Source: Cordylochernes scorpioides (lineage: Eukaryota > Arthropoda > Arachnida > Pseudoscorpiones > Chernetidae). Taken from it: DNA of 64,000 nt. Of this stretch, positions 11,252 through 20,559 are shown piece after piece. The number at the start of each line of letters is the position of its first letter. The first letter of the stretch is position 1. A program made the translations under genes and the position numbers. Below the pieces are notes generated by a model, which was not told the origin of the DNA, did not search any database, and saw only the letters and a program-made list of their open reading frames with translations. The stretch spans positions 25,512,115 through 25,576,114 of the forward strand of contig CP092868.1 in NCBI GenBank assembly GCA_030710605.1. Reading direction: 5' to 3'.

Positions 11252-11795
11252 TACACTCATATATAAAACTTAAAGGACTGGAAAATCTTTGATATCACCA
11301 GTTATCTATTTTTTTTTTTTAAGGAGACAAAGACAATTTTGCTCACACTTGGTTATCTCGTGTGTCTTCAATAAAGGTCACTGTAATATCTTTCAGAGTT
11401 ATTGTCTGAATCCCGATATACATGCTGAAAGGTACAACTTCCTTAAATTTTGTTCACACTTGGTTATCTCGTGTGTCTTCAATAAAGGTCACTGTAATAT
11501 CTTTCAGAGTTATTGTCTGAATCCCGATATACATGCTGAAAGGTACAACTTCCTTAAATTTTGTTCACACTTGGTTATCTCGTGTGTCTTCAATAAAGGT
11601 CACTGTAATATCTTTCAGAGTTATTGTCTGAATCCTGATATACATGCTGAAAGGTACAACTTCCTTAAATTTTGTTCACACTTGGTTATCTCGTGTGTCT
11701 TCAATAAAGGTCACTGTAATATCTTACAGAGTGTTATTGTCTGAATCCCGATATACATGGTAAAAGGTACAACTTAAGTTTTGTCCATGAGTGTA
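11252..11795. mobile_element. T1 MITE with 111-bp internal tandem array
   Basis: T1 ends at both borders (tacactcat..., ...tgtccatgagtgta). Inside, four near-identical 111-bp units, starts near 11343, 11454, 11565 and 11676. Because 111 is divisible by 3, the array reads as a repeated 37-residue frame; this is an artefact of the repeat. The right arm has three units (34290-34715). Confidence 0.88.
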
Positions 11796-11829
11796 AATAT
11801 TTCTACAATCCTCGAAGCATATGTGTTCA

Positions 11830-12000
11830 TAGTTCTTTCAAAATATTACTTTATTGTAATCAATAGCAAGTGCAGGAAATAAAGGAAATTCAGTTTAATA
11901 CAATAATAGAGTGGTCTGGAGATTTATATGGCGAAACTGCTGGGAGGGTTCATCATTGATGAGCCATGCCCTCCCTCTTTAAATTTTTATTCATTGCAGT
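11830..12000. repeat. Dispersed repeat E
   Basis: Contains agagtggtctggagattta and gaaactgctgggagggttca followed by tcatgatgag-type sequence. Related pieces occur at about 2945, 30160, 36310, 36780, 43080 and 60530. Ends undefined. Confidence 0.6.
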
Positions 12001-12001
12001 A

Positions 12002-12184
12002 CAGTAGAACTACCCCCCTATAATGGACAACACCTATTTGCAGAGCCAAAGTACCCTTTAGGGAGAGAGGTGTCCTCTTACCGGAGAGCTACTAAATAAT
12101 AAAAATTGTAATTTTGCAAATGAAAACTGTCCTTTGTAGAGATGTCTCCTATAGCGTGAGTGTCCTCTCATGGAGGTTCTACTG
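12002..12184. mobile_element. P1 element
   Basis: CAGTAGAACTACC ... GGAGGTTCTACTG, 183 bp, TA on both sides. Non-autonomous. Partner 33472-33649. Confidence 0.87.
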
Positions 12185-12226
12185 TATAAGGGCTGCAGAG
12201 AGAAAAAAAAAGTTTTAAATTATATA

Positions 12227-12310
12227 CAGCAAAGCCTCTCTATAATGAACCCCAATGGGACTGAACCTTTGGTTCACTATAGCCCATGTGTGGTTTGGCT
12301 ATTCATTGTC
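12227..12310. mobile_element. P3 fragment
   Basis: cagcaaagcctctctataat then gaaccccaatgggactgaac: one end of the P3 (pogo-like) family, just upstream of SPIDR exon C. Partner near 33358-33440. Confidence 0.6.
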
Positions 12311-12360
12311 TCTCTGACAGATGGTTATAGACACACAGACCAGGTGTGTTGTGTTCACAG

Positions 12361-12503
12361 GAGTCCCTGGATATCCTGAGTCCTCCCTCCCCGCCCTTGG
12401 AATTAAGGAACCTCCCCCGGGGCAGTGATTGGCTGGCCAACTTGGATTGTGGCTCCGCCCCTCCCGCTGCTCCTCCTTCAGCCAGTACTGGCAAGTTTGT
12501 CAA
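12361..12503 (+). CDS. SPIDR: SPIDR homologue, exon C (left arm)
   Basis: Acceptor ttcacag, donor TCAA|gtgagt. Phase 0 in (fits exon B), two bases over (fits exon D). Reads ESLDILSPPSPPLELRNLPR, then GSDWLANLDCGSAP, ending STGKFVK, proline-rich low-complexity sequence leading into the conserved block of exon D. The right arm has at least three amino-acid differences (NLLRG, CASAP, PPVAP) with the same length and phase. Confidence 0.8.
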
Positions 12504-12583
12504 GTGAGTCACTTTTAGTTAGTGGTCATGGCAGGATATATGTGTTTTGTCCTCTCCTATAGCAGCAAATTTTTTTGTTTTTA

Positions 12584-13064
12584 CAGTAGAACCTCTCTGA
12601 TAAGGCACAATTTAGATTATAGATTATAAACACAAGGTAATAAGACCAAATCCAAATAAATAGTGTGTGACATTTCGGTAACAGTATTGTTAACATCTTC
12701 AGACAAAAGTACTGAATGAGAAATTTTACCACAGCATGGTTTAACAGTGATAACAGTAACTATTTGAACCATGCTGTGGTAAAATTTTGCATTCAGTACT
12801 TTTGTCTGAAGATGCGACAACGTCTGAACAACGCTGTTACCGAAACGTCACACACTATTTATTTATTTGAATTCGGTCTTATTACCTTGACTAGAACCTC
12901 TCTGTAAAGGACATCTAATTGCAAAGCTAAAGTGTCCTTTAGTAAGAGGTGTCCTCTTCACAGAGAGTTGATAAATAGTAAAAATGGTAATTTTTGGCAA
13001 TGAAAACTGTCTTTTATAGAGAGGTGTTCTCTAGTGTGAGTGTCCTCTCATGGAGGTTCTACTG
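12584..13064. mobile_element. P1 element split by IR-1
   Basis: P1 left end cagtagaacctctct at 12584, right end gaggttctactg at 13064. An IR-1 copy is inserted in the left terminal repeat. Confidence 0.85.
12600..12891. mobile_element. IR-1 element with 13-bp TSD
   Basis: Flanked by tagaacctctctg (12587-12599, 12892-12904). Long inverted halves with hairpins cgtttcggtaacagtattg / cgctgttaccgaaacg. Only the left end has the ataaggcacaatttagatt extension. Confidence 0.9.
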
Positions 13065-13254
13065 TATCACAGTAGTGAGGGCTCCCATTATTGATACTTA
13101 TCTTGGTCCCTTCTGGAGGTGGTCTCACATTGGAGGTTGGGTTAGGTCTGGTCCAAATCTTTGTTCTTGTATTTTAAAAACTCTCAAGCTAACAAGACCA
13201 TAAATACAAATTATTGTAAAACAGAATAACTTCCTAGATCCATTGAAGTCTATC

Positions 13255-13500
13255 GAGAATGATATGGTACAATTGGGATTATAGATTTGTAGAAACATAA
13301 AAGGTAATTTTCATTTAAATATGAAGTAAACCAAATCCAAATGAATAAATAGCGTGTGAGGTTTCTGTAACAGTGTTGTTACCATCAGACAAAAGTAGTG
13401 AATGGCTTTATTTAAGTATTTTTTGTCTGATGGTGGTAACAGCGTTGTTACCGAAATGTCACATGCTATTTATCTATTTGAATTTGGTCTATTATTTGGA
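13255..13500. mobile_element. Diverged IR-1 element
   Basis: tggtacaattgggattatag ... aaccaaatccaaatgaataa ... gtttctgtaacagtgttg, then the mirrored half ending tttggtctattatttgg. Partner 32058-32400. Confidence 0.75.
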
Positions 13501-13558
13501 AATATTATCTCCACCGATCTTACTGCGCAATGATAAAAGTTATTGAAGTTAGAAAAAT

Positions 13559-13868
13559 CTTTTTTTTTTGCTTATCCCTAGTACACGTGGTACAGGCCAT
13601 GATAATCATGGTAGGTAGAAGTAGGCGACTGCTTTTACTGTAAGTGCACCACATGCCTACACATGTGAAAAGCAGTTTGACTTTGCACTTACAAATGTGC
13701 CAGAACCACGTTTGGTTACTTGCACTCGCTGGTGGGATTGGACTTTTTCAAGAATCGGGGGGACCATTGAAGCATTTTTTTAATCAGAAAAAATGCCCAA
13801 TGCGGGCATCGAACCCGGGTCGTAGCGGTCGAAAACCAATGGTTTAAACCATCCTTCCACTGACCCCC
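13559..13868 (-). mobile_element. SINE-A, full length
   Basis: Poly-T, complement of the ggataagc tail, body, box B complement (atcgaacccggg) and head complement ending tgaccccct. Intron between exons C and D. Confidence 0.92.
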
Positions 13869-13907
13869 TTATATAAAAATCTTGTTTATATAAGTGATGT
13901 TGCTGTT

Positions 13908-14284
13908 AAACACAAGGTAATAAGACCAAATCCAATTAAATAAATAGTGTGTGACGCTTCGTTAACAGCATTGTTACCATCTTCAGACAAAAGTCTGATT
14001 GTATTATCATATAACTGTATTATCAAAAGGTCAGATGTTACAGAAACATCACACACTATTTATTTATTTGGATTAGGCCTTCTTGTAGCCATAATCTATA
14101 ATCCAATTTTGCTTCATCATAGATACTCGGTAGAGAATCAAATGAATGATGTGGTGTCTACAGGATTCAGTACTTTTGTCTGAAGATGGTAACAATGCTG
14201 TTTCTGAAACATCACACACTATTTATTTGGATTTGGTCTTATTACCTTGTGTTTATAATCTATAATCCAAATTGTGTTTTATCA
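13908..14284. mobile_element. IR-1 element with unrelated centre
   Basis: Two inverted IR-1 halves around a central segment (14030-14160) that itself contains part of a third half (acacactatttatttatttg at 14051). Ends in the extension taatctataatccaaattgt. Complex or nested copy. Confidence 0.75.
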
Positions 14285-14354
14285 TGATGTATGTTGTTAT
14301 AATATGGTGAGACTGAGGAAATCTTGCTAACTGGACTTTCAACTTGGTGTGTAG

Positions 14355-14452
14355 AGGTGGGATGGCGGAGCAGCTGCTGCGGCTGGAGTCCAGAGAACAG
14401 TCTGCGGTGGCTCTATGGCACCACCATCACCGCAAGTCTGCAGAGTCCACAG
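14355..14452 (+). CDS. SPIDR: SPIDR homologue, exon D (left arm), conserved block
   Basis: Acceptor gtgtag, donor ACAG|gtacac; one base, 32 codons, one base. With exon C it reads KFVKGGMAEQLLRLESREQS, then AVALWHHHHRK. This matches the vertebrate SPIDR segment GLAERLNGLQNRERSAISLW (recalled), the strongest single piece of evidence for the gene. Identical in length and phase in the right arm. Confidence 0.88.
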
Positions 14453-14536
14453 GTACACCTGAGTCACACTATACCTTCTTTTCTATTTATCACTTAATGA
14501 AACCTATCCTTTCTTAAAAGATGTGTAAAAAGAGCT

Positions 14537-14843
14537 GTCTTCTTCTTCTTTCTTATCTCCAAACTGGGTGAAGTAGAATGTGTCTACCTTTGTCATTAAG
14601 ACTGGGAGCACTACTCAGTGGCAGGCCGACTTAGCTCCAAAATAAATGGCCACCTCTGACATGAGGAACAGACACCATGTATAGCCGCTCCTAACAAGGA
14701 GTACAAACGCTGCTCATCCTGTATACCTGGATTAGGAGCCCTAACAGGGTACTATCAGCCGGGCCAGCTAAGCCCAGGTTTTTTAGTGAGCTTGTTACTG
14801 CTCCCCCTCCTCCTTTTTCAACCGGGCTTGGGACCGGCAAAGC
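14537..14843 (-). mobile_element. SINE-B
   Basis: Minus-strand SINE-B with tail gagataagaaagaagaagaa; the head is shortened (ctttgccggtcccaagcccg). Present in both arms (27514-27820), so older than the arm-specific copies. Confidence 0.88.
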
Positions 14844-14973
14844 TGTGAAACCAATCATCTATTCCAATTATACTGGGTTTCATATCCAAATGATCCTATA
14901 AACCATCTTTGTAGGAAATTCAGACTCAGCAAAGTATGAAAATAACTAATATTTTTAAACACTACTTTTCTCT

Positions 14974-15068
14974 TGATAAGGCACAATTTGGATTAAAGAT
15001 TATAAACACAAGGTAATAAGACCAAATCCAAATAAATAAATAGTGTCTAATCTTATTACCTTGTGTTT
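14974..15068. mobile_element. Short IR-1 element, 13-bp TSD
   Basis: Flanked by actacttttctct (14961-14973, 15069-15081). Only outer parts are left: aaggtaataagaccaaatcc joined to a short gtcttattacctt-like end. Confidence 0.85.
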
Positions 15069-15341
15069 ACTACTTTTCTCTCTTTTTTTTTTTTTTTGAA
15101 AATATAATTGTAGAAATTGTGGCTCTGCAACTTTGTTGCAGAAATGTTGTTGTCCCTTAAAGAAGGTAGTTCTACAGTATTTGGTTCACACCTAGAAAAA
15201 AAAACTGACTTTTTAAGGCTGAAAAAGAGACAAATATTTTTATTTGTCTCTTTTTTTTTAGCATTCAAAAAATCCATTTAAAGAACTTTTTTTTTTTTTT
15301 CTCTGAAAGCTCACTCATTTTTAGTTTCGCCTAAAAGTTTA

Positions 15342-15561
15342 GGTGGTAGGGGAGGACGAGGGGTATAAAGCATTGATTTCCAAAAGCCACGACCCAGAAT
15401 CAAATCTCGCATTGGGCGCCTTTTTTTTTCCTGAATAAAAAAAATCGCTCCAATGGGGTTATTCCCGATTCTTGCAAAGTTCAACCCCACTAGTGAGTGT
15501 AAATAAATAAACAGGGCTTTGACATATTTGTAAGTGTAAAAGTTGAACTACTTTCTACTTG
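15342..15561 (+). mobile_element. SINE-A, old diverged copy
   Basis: Head ggtggtaggggaggacgagg, box-B-like sequence aatcaaatctcg, body tcttgcaaagttcaacccca and gtaagtgtaaaagttgaact. Interrupted at its 3' side by an IR-1 insertion. Partner 26703-26920. Confidence 0.75.
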
Positions 15562-15859
15562 ATGAGGCACAATTTGGATTGTAGATTATAAACACAAGGT
15601 AATAAGACCAAATCCAAATAAATAAATAGTGTGTGACGTTTCGGTAACAACGTTGTTACCATCTTCAGACAAAAGTACTGAATGAGAGAATTTTACCACA
15701 GCATGCTTGTTTACACACTTGATAACAGGAACTATTTAAAAACATGCTGTGGTAAAATTCTCTCATTAAAGTACTTTTGTCTGAAGATGGTAACAACGCT
15801 GTTACCGAAACGTCAAACACTATTTATTTATTTGGATTTGGTCTTATTACCTTGTGTTT
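15562..15859. mobile_element. IR-1 element, intact, 12-bp TSD
   Basis: Flanked by actttctacttg (15550-15561, 15860-15871). Left end has the extension (atgaggcacaatttggattg); right end stops at ttaccttgtgttt. Inner hairpins cgtttcggtaacaacgttg and cgctgttaccgaaacg; centre accacagcatgcttgtt. Partner 26399-26695. Confidence 0.92.
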
Positions 15860-15899
15860 ACTTTCTACTTGTTTTGACATGTGGTGTGTTGTTGTTGTT

Positions 15900-16240
15900 G
15901 TTGTTTCTTATCCCCTTGTGTAAAGATTACACGAATCCCATGAGTTCATGATCTCATGGAATGGGGTATAGGGGTGCAGCTTTCGTTGATCATGGTACCA
16001 TGACACACTTTGGTGAAAGTCTGACTTTTGCCTGTAGTTTGAGGCTGTTCCTAACATGAAAGCCTTTGCTGCACTCTAACATGAGTACGGACACAGCTCC
16101 TCCGTATTCCTGGAGTGGGACCCTTGTTAAGGACCATCAACCGGGTCAGTTGAACTCAGGATTTTTAAAGGGGGAGTGTCCCTCCTGGTTACAGCATCAA
16201 GTCTACTAGAACAAGACTTGATACGATCGTGTAGAGGGTT
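15900..16240 (-). mobile_element. SINE-C
   Basis: Minus-strand element: core tgagttcaactgacccggtt ... gtactcatgttagagtgcag, ending in tgtaatctttacacaagggg and ataagaaacaac. Partner 26045-26370. Confidence 0.85.
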
Positions 16241-16295
16241 TACTGTACCTCCCAACAATGTCCACTGCACCAGAGGCCAGGTACAAAGGGGTAAG

Positions 16296-16402
16296 CATGG
16301 GAGACATGTGGTGTACTTAGAGTAAAAGCAGTCACCAACTACCCCCCTCCATGATTATCATGGCCTGTATAACATGTATTAGGGATAATTAAAATAAAAT
16401 AA
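16296..16402 (+). mobile_element. SINE-A 3' fragment
   Basis: agacatgtggtgtacttaga ... ccatgattatcatggcctgt ... attagggataattaaaat. 5'-truncated; partner 25872-25975. Confidence 0.8.
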
Positions 16403-16443
16403 AAGGCATGAGTGGAGCATGGATTCATGGAATTTGTGTAATC

Positions 16444-16575
16444 ACAAGGTAATAAGACCAAATAAATAAATAGGGTGTGACAGTGTTGTTACCGAAACGT
16501 CACACACTATTTATTTATTTGGATTTGGTCTTATTACCTTATGTTTATAATCTATAATCCTAATTGTGCCTTATC
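16444..16575. mobile_element. IR-1 element, short, 14-bp TSD
   Basis: Flanked by gaatttgtgtaatc (16430-16443, 16576-16589). The two halves meet directly at gtgacagtgttgttaccgaa. Extension at the right end only. Partner 25699-25826. Confidence 0.9.
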
Positions 16576-16705
16576 GAATTTGTGTAATCTTTTCACAAGG
16601 GGATAAGGAACAATAACAACATTTTTTTAAAATGCATAAAATACATATTGCTAGTCCATGTTAGAATATGGTCAAATATTTTCTCACCATTATCTTAAAA
16701 CCCAG

Positions 16706-16870
16706 TATGTTTGGTTCAGAACAGGACCTGGAGCTCATGGTGCAAACTGTCCGCAACCAAGAAGGACTTACCTTGGCCTTCTGTGGAGACCATATCCTGG
16801 TGCTGCCTCAGGGCTTCCCAGCTCATGTCAAATTGGCTCCAGGACAGCACCTACGTGTCCACCCTCCTTG
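16706..16870 (+). CDS. SPIDR: SPIDR homologue, exon E (left arm)
   Basis: Acceptor aacccag|T, donor CCTTG|gtgatt, 165 bp. Reads MFGSEQDLELMVQTVRNQEG, LTLAFCGDHILVLPQGF, then LAPGQHLRVHPPW. This matches the vertebrate stretch KVLFTKETAGYLRGRP...VRIFPPW; the final Trp codon is split across the intron exactly as needed by exon F. The incoming phase does not fit exon D (one base over against one base needed before ATG), so an exon between D and E is probably unidentified here. Confidence 0.85.
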
Positions 16871-16894
16871 GTGATTACATCTTCTTTTCTAGAG

Positions 16895-17566
16895 ACACAA
16901 GGTAATAAGACCAAATCCAAATAAATAGTATGTGACGTTTCGGTAACAACGTTGTTACCATTTTCAGACAAAAGTACTGAATTAGAAAAAAATACCACAA
17001 CATGTTTTAAACAGTTACTGTTATGTTGTTGTTGTTTCTTATCCCCTTGTGTAAAGATTACACGAATTCCATGAGTTCATGCTCCTCGAGCTGTTTTATG
17101 ATGAGCAGCGGCCTCTCCCAAAGGTCCTGTTTAGTGCATCTAATGCAAGCCAAAATGTGTTCTGGAGCTGCAGGTGACAAGCTACATTTTGGGCAAGTGG
17201 GGTAGATTTTGTTATTATTTTCTATCTTCAATGGCTTGAGATGGCCTGTTCTAAATCTTGTTAGTGTTGTTTGATGCTGTCTATTTCTGATGTTCAGAGC
17301 TCCTCCTGGGTTCACTCCACTGTACCAACTGTGCTTAGGTGGGATCCTCCAGTTCAGTTACTGTTATTGTTCTTATCTGCTATCTTATTTACATACTTGA
17401 TAACAGTACTAACTATTTAAAACATGCTGTGATATATTTTCCTCATTCAGTACTTTTGTCTGAAGATGGTAACAACATTGTTACTGAAACATCACACACT
17501 ATTAATTTATTTGGATTTGGTCTTATTACCTTGTGTTTATAATCTATAATCCAAATTGTGCCTTAC
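16895..17566. mobile_element. IR-1 element interrupted by LINE-b
   Basis: Halves at 16895-17012 and 17368-17566 with mirrored hairpins. The intact allele of this copy in the right arm also carries Hel-1. Right-hand extension ataatctataatccaaattg. Confidence 0.88.
17025..17355 (-). mobile_element. LINE-b, 5'-truncated, 12-bp TSD
   Basis: Flanked by agttactgttat (17013-17024, 17356-17367). On minus it encodes TTLTRFRTGHLKPLKIENNN, then YPTCPKCSLSPAAPEHILAC, ending HELMEFV-stop, then a 3' end tttacacaaggggataagaa with (aac)n. C-terminal knuckle of a non-LTR element. Only in the left arm. Confidence 0.93.
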
Positions 17567-17576
17567 CTTCTTGTGT

Positions 17577-17805
17577 AGAGCTTCAACTCGATCAGCTCTC
17601 CTGTCTCTGACTGAGAAGCAAGTTCGATTTGCCACTCTTTCAAACCCCTCAGTAGTGCTGAGATTACTACAGGCCACATCCCCAGGTGGCGGATAGGGGA
17701 ATGACCTTCAGATATGAAGGCCAGCTGTGAAACAAGAAGAATAACTCTGATAAATAAGCAGTTGCAGACCAAACAGCAGCATTGTTAGAAGAGGAGAAAG
17801 ATATC
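17577..17805 (+). mobile_element. SINE-C, 5' part
   Basis: cagctctcctgtctctgact ... ccaggtggcggatagggga ... cagcattgttagaagaggag. The same segment precedes the SINE-C body at 31125-31265 (inverted), so it is the 5' end of a longer form, here cut by a SINE-A. Confidence 0.75.
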
Positions 17806-18021
17806 TTTTTTTTTTTGTTTGCTTATCCCTAGTACACGTAGTACAGGCCATGATAATCATGGTGGGTAGTTAGCGTCTGCTTTTTACTGTAAGCGCACCA
17901 CGTGTCTACACATGTGAAAAGTAGTTCGACTTTGCACTTACAAATGTGCCAGAGCCCCGTTTGGTTACTTGCACTCGCTGGTGGGGTTGGACTTTTGCAA
18001 GAATCGGGGGCCATTGGAGCA
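17806..18021 (-). mobile_element. SINE-A, 5'-truncated, inside SINE-C
   Basis: Poly-T then ggataagc complement and body to ccattggagcat. Flanks aagatatcttt / aagatctcttt look like a target duplication. Shared with the right arm (24203-24415). Confidence 0.85.
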
Positions 18022-18330
18022 TAAGATCTCTTTGAAAATGCTGAGTTCAACTGACCCAGTTGATAGAACTCAGTAAAGGTTCCTCTCCAGGAATACGGTG
18101 GAACTGCATCTGTACTCATGTTAGAGTTGGCAGCAAAGGTGTCTGCTTCCATGTTAGGAATGGCCTCAAATTACAGGCAAATTCAGACTTTGACCAAAAT
18201 GTGCCTGGATCATTTTGCCATGATCAAAAGCTACACCCCTACACACATTCCATCAGATCAGAAATAGCTCAAGGAGCATAGACTCATGGAATTTATGTAA
18301 TCTTTGCAAAATGGGATAAGAAACAACAAT
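18022..18330 (+). mobile_element. SINE-C, 3' part
   Basis: Core gctgagttcaactgacccag ... ctcatgttagagttggcagc, then the tail ggaatttatgtaatctttgc and gggataagaaacaac. Continues 17577-17805. Confidence 0.85.
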
Positions 18331-18441
18331 AACTGAGAAATTTGAGATGATATCCAAACAAATATGCTAAAATTTATCAAGTTTACTTACAGATCTGACA
18401 CTGTCAACTAAGCGCCTAATAGCTAAATTAAGAATACTGTT

Positions 18442-18755
18442 AGGGGGGTCGGGGGAAGGATGGTCTAAACCGTTGGTTTTCGACCGCTACAACCCGGGTT
18501 CGATTCCCGCATTGGGCACTTTTTTTCTGATAAAAAAAAAAAAATGTTCCAATGGCCCCCAATTCTTGCAAAAGTCCAACCAACCAGCGAGTGCAAGTAA
18601 CCAAACGGGGCTCTGACACATTTGTAAGTGCAAAGTCGAACTGCTTTTCACATGTGTAGACATGTTGTGCCCTTACAGTAAAAGCAGTCGCCTACGTCTA
18701 CCCACCATGATTATCATGGACTGTACCACGTGTACTAGGGATAAACAACAACAAC
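18442..18755 (+). mobile_element. SINE-A, full length, inside LINE-c
   Basis: Flanked by agaatactgtt (18431-18441, 18756-18766). Box A ggatggtctaaaccg, box B ggttcgattcc; tail ctagggataaacaacaacaa. Confidence 0.94.
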
Positions 18756-18800
18756 AGAATACTGTTTGTTTCTCATCGGAAAAGCCATGTGAAGAATCTT

Positions 18801-19030
18801 TTTTTTTTTTTGCTTATCCCTAGTACACGTGGTACAGGCCATTATAATCATGGTGGGTAGTTAGCGACTGCTTTTTTACTGTAAGCGCACCACATGTCTA
18901 CACATGTGAAAAGCAGTTCGACTTTGCACTTACAAATGTGCCAGAGCTCCGTTTGGTTACTTGCACTCGCTGGTGGGGTTGGACTTTTGCAAGAATCGGG
19001 GGGCCATTGAAGCATTTTAATTTTTTTTTT
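18801..19030 (-). mobile_element. SINE-A, 5'-truncated, inside LINE-c
   Basis: Flanked by gtgaagaatctt (18789-18800, 19031-19042). Opens with poly-T; lacks the tRNA-like head. Confidence 0.92.
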
Positions 19031-19479
19031 GTGAAGAATCTTAAAGTAGAAGAACTATATTGTCTACTATGCACAAATAAAATCAAGGCAGAACACCATA
19101 TATTTGAATGTATATCTCTGAAGACGGAGAGAGAATCTCTTGTTTCTGAGATAGGCCACTTGAACTTCACCGTACAATCTCTTCTATCAAGTCTGATAGA
19201 CATATTGCTTTATCTGTATATAATTTCTTCAGAAGAGTTATGAAAAAGGCGGATCTGATAAATTAGTCTCTTTCCATTATAATATTGATAATTAATTTTC
19301 AAAACTTTTTTCTTCTTTTGTTAGACCATGCTTTTTACTGCATTTCATGCAATATTGTACATATAAAACCCCACTCATCCTGATCATTGTTGTCTACACT
19401 CTGGAGAATCTGTGTAAGACCAATGGAGTCTTAATAAAGGCTTTGTGTGTGTGATATTTATCAAGTTTTGGTTTCACAG

Positions 19480-19625
19480 GCAGAGACTGAAGTTGGTAGA
19501 AGGTCCTGGAACCACTCTGTTGCTCTGCTGCTACTACCTGGAAGTGGTGAAGACCCCTCAGCTTGCTGAAGACACAAGTTGTCCTCAGCTCAAGACACTT
19601 CCCTGGATCTGTCCTTGTAAGGCCG
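19480..19625 (+). CDS. SPIDR: SPIDR homologue, exon F (left arm)
   Basis: Acceptor gtttcacag, donor GCCG|gtgagt. Completes the Trp codon of exon E: W-QRLKLVEGPGTTLLLCCYYL, then EVVKTPQLAEDTSCPQL and PWICPCKAG. Corresponds to WQKLIIPSGSCPVILNTYFC of vertebrate SPIDR (recalled). One base over, fits exon G of the other arm. The next exon is lost at the gap in this arm. Confidence 0.87.
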
Positions 19626-19727
19626 GTGAGTCTGTCTTTCCTTGGATCTGTAGGGTACAGATAGACTAGGCATCTCTAGACCAGTATTCCTCAATAACAT
19701 ACCTTCCCATTCTTCACCCTTCTATGA

Positions 19728-20031
19728 ATGATAAGGCACAATTTGGATTATAGATTATAAACACAAGGTAATAAGATCAAATCTATATAAATAAATAGTG
19801 TGTGATGTTTCGGTAACAACGCTGTTATAAACAAAAATAAATATAAAAATAATAATAATATTTACAAAGATTTTCCAATAGTATATATAAATCGATATCT
19901 ATTACTTACAATTGCCTTGCTAAATGTTTAATTTTTGTTTGCTCCTGACGAGGACATCACACACTATTTATTTGGTTTTGGTCTTATTACCTTGTAGTTC
20001 TAATCTACAATCCAAATTGTACCTTATCATC
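19728..20031. mobile_element. IR-1 element, diverged centre
   Basis: Outer halves gataaggcacaatttggatt and tttggtcttattaccttgta, with an unrelated AT-rich middle (19835-19960). Partner 23427-23580 has a short perfect hairpin instead. Confidence 0.75.
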
Positions 20032-20081
20032 TACTGAAAGTTAATTTTTCCCTACCAAATATACATGGTCATTATTATATC

Positions 20082-20338
20082 TGTTGGATCGTTAGTTACT
20101 GCCTTCATTGTAAGTACACCACATGTAGATGTGGGGCTCTGGCACATTTGTACGTGCAAAGTCGAACTGCTTTTCACATGTAGATGTGGGGCTCTGGCAC
20201 ATTTGTACGTGCAAAGTCGAACTGCTTTTCACATGTTTAGAAATGTGGTGCACTTACAGTAAAAGCAGTTATCAACCTCTACCCATCATGATTATGATGG
20301 CCTGTATCACGTGTACTGGGGACAAGCAAAAAAAAAAA
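20082..20338 (+). mobile_element. SINE-A 3' part with a 62-bp internal duplication
   Basis: The segment gtggggctctggcacatttg through gcttttcacatgtagat occurs twice in tandem, then the normal 3' end tactggggacaagc(A)n. Shows that this stretch of SINE-A expands in tandem (compare 62416-63124). Confidence 0.85.
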
Positions 20339-20340
20339 AG

Positions 20341-20441
20341 ACTTTTGTACGTACGAAGAGCCTGGTTTGGTTACTTGCACTCACTGGTGAGTTGGGTAAA
20401 TTGAGGTTTTTTTTTGTTGTGAAAAAAAAGTGTCTAATGTG
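20341..20441 (-). mobile_element. SINE-A piece cut by the gap
   Basis: cgaagagcctggtttggtta ... aaaaaaagtgtctaatgtg, running into the N run. Confidence 0.75.
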
Positions 20442-20541
20442 NNNNNNNNNNNNNNNNNNNNNNNNNNNNNNNNNNNNNNNNNNNNNNNNNNNNNNNNNNN
20501 NNNNNNNNNNNNNNNNNNNNNNNNNNNNNNNNNNNNNNNNN
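20442..20541. other. Assembly gap, exactly 100 N
   Basis: One hundred N in a row, the usual placeholder for a scaffold join of unknown length. It falls where the inverted duplication changes arm: sequence to the left carries SPIDR exons A-F on +, sequence to the right carries SPIDR exons on -. A SINE-A copy is cut by its left edge. Order and orientation across this point are therefore inferred by an assembler, not sequenced. Confidence 0.98.
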
Positions 20542-20559
20542 CCACCACCACCGCCACAA

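Larger units (their letters stand above)
18385..19455 (+). mobile_element. LINE-c, 5'-truncated, carrying two SINE-A
   Basis: Flanked by atttatcaagttt (18372-18384, 19456-19468); missing from the right arm, which has one copy of that site. Skipping the two SINEs, a continuous frame reads LTDLTLSTKRLIAKLRIL, FVSHRKSHVKNL, then EELYCLLCTNKIKAEHHIFE and ends YIISSEEL-stop near 19240. The 3' end is cttaataaaggctttgtgtg then tgtgat. Related 3' end at 50820-50884. Confidence 0.9.
1..20030 (+). repeat. Left arm of a giant inverted duplication
   Basis: Reads in the same order, reverse-complemented, as about 46350-23430. Landmarks in order: 52-bp minisatellite, SINE-B, T1 MITE, Tx1-like LINE, Tc1 pseudogene, foldback MITEs, SPIDR exons A-F. 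Exons A-F have equal lengths in both arms, except exon A (226 against 229 bp). Arm-specific insertions include LINE-e at 3043-3326, SINE-B at 7331-7687, SINE-A at 9469-9783, LINE-b at 17025-17355 and LINE-c at 18385-19455. Homology fades near 20.0 kb, shortly before the N run. Confidence 0.93.

Noticed and set aside
11289..11744. 151-codon frame with a 37-residue repeat
   Set aside because: Translation of the 111-bp T1 units; the same repeat is non-coding elsewhere and has other unit lengths.
17058..17315. Host zinc-finger gene
   Set aside because: The CxxC...HILAC frame sits inside a target-duplicated LINE-b insertion with the LINE tail.
18460..18520. tRNA gene (box A and box B)
   Set aside because: The boxes belong to the tRNA-like head of SINE-A, repeated many times and followed by a SINE body and A-rich tail; similar heads at 59400, 60130, 31925 and 54563 were rejected likewise.
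7820..19625. A second, independent SPIDR paralogue on + strand
   Set aside because: Exon lengths, splice sites and intron repeats match the minus-strand copy too closely, and the copy stops at an assembly gap; alleles explain it better.
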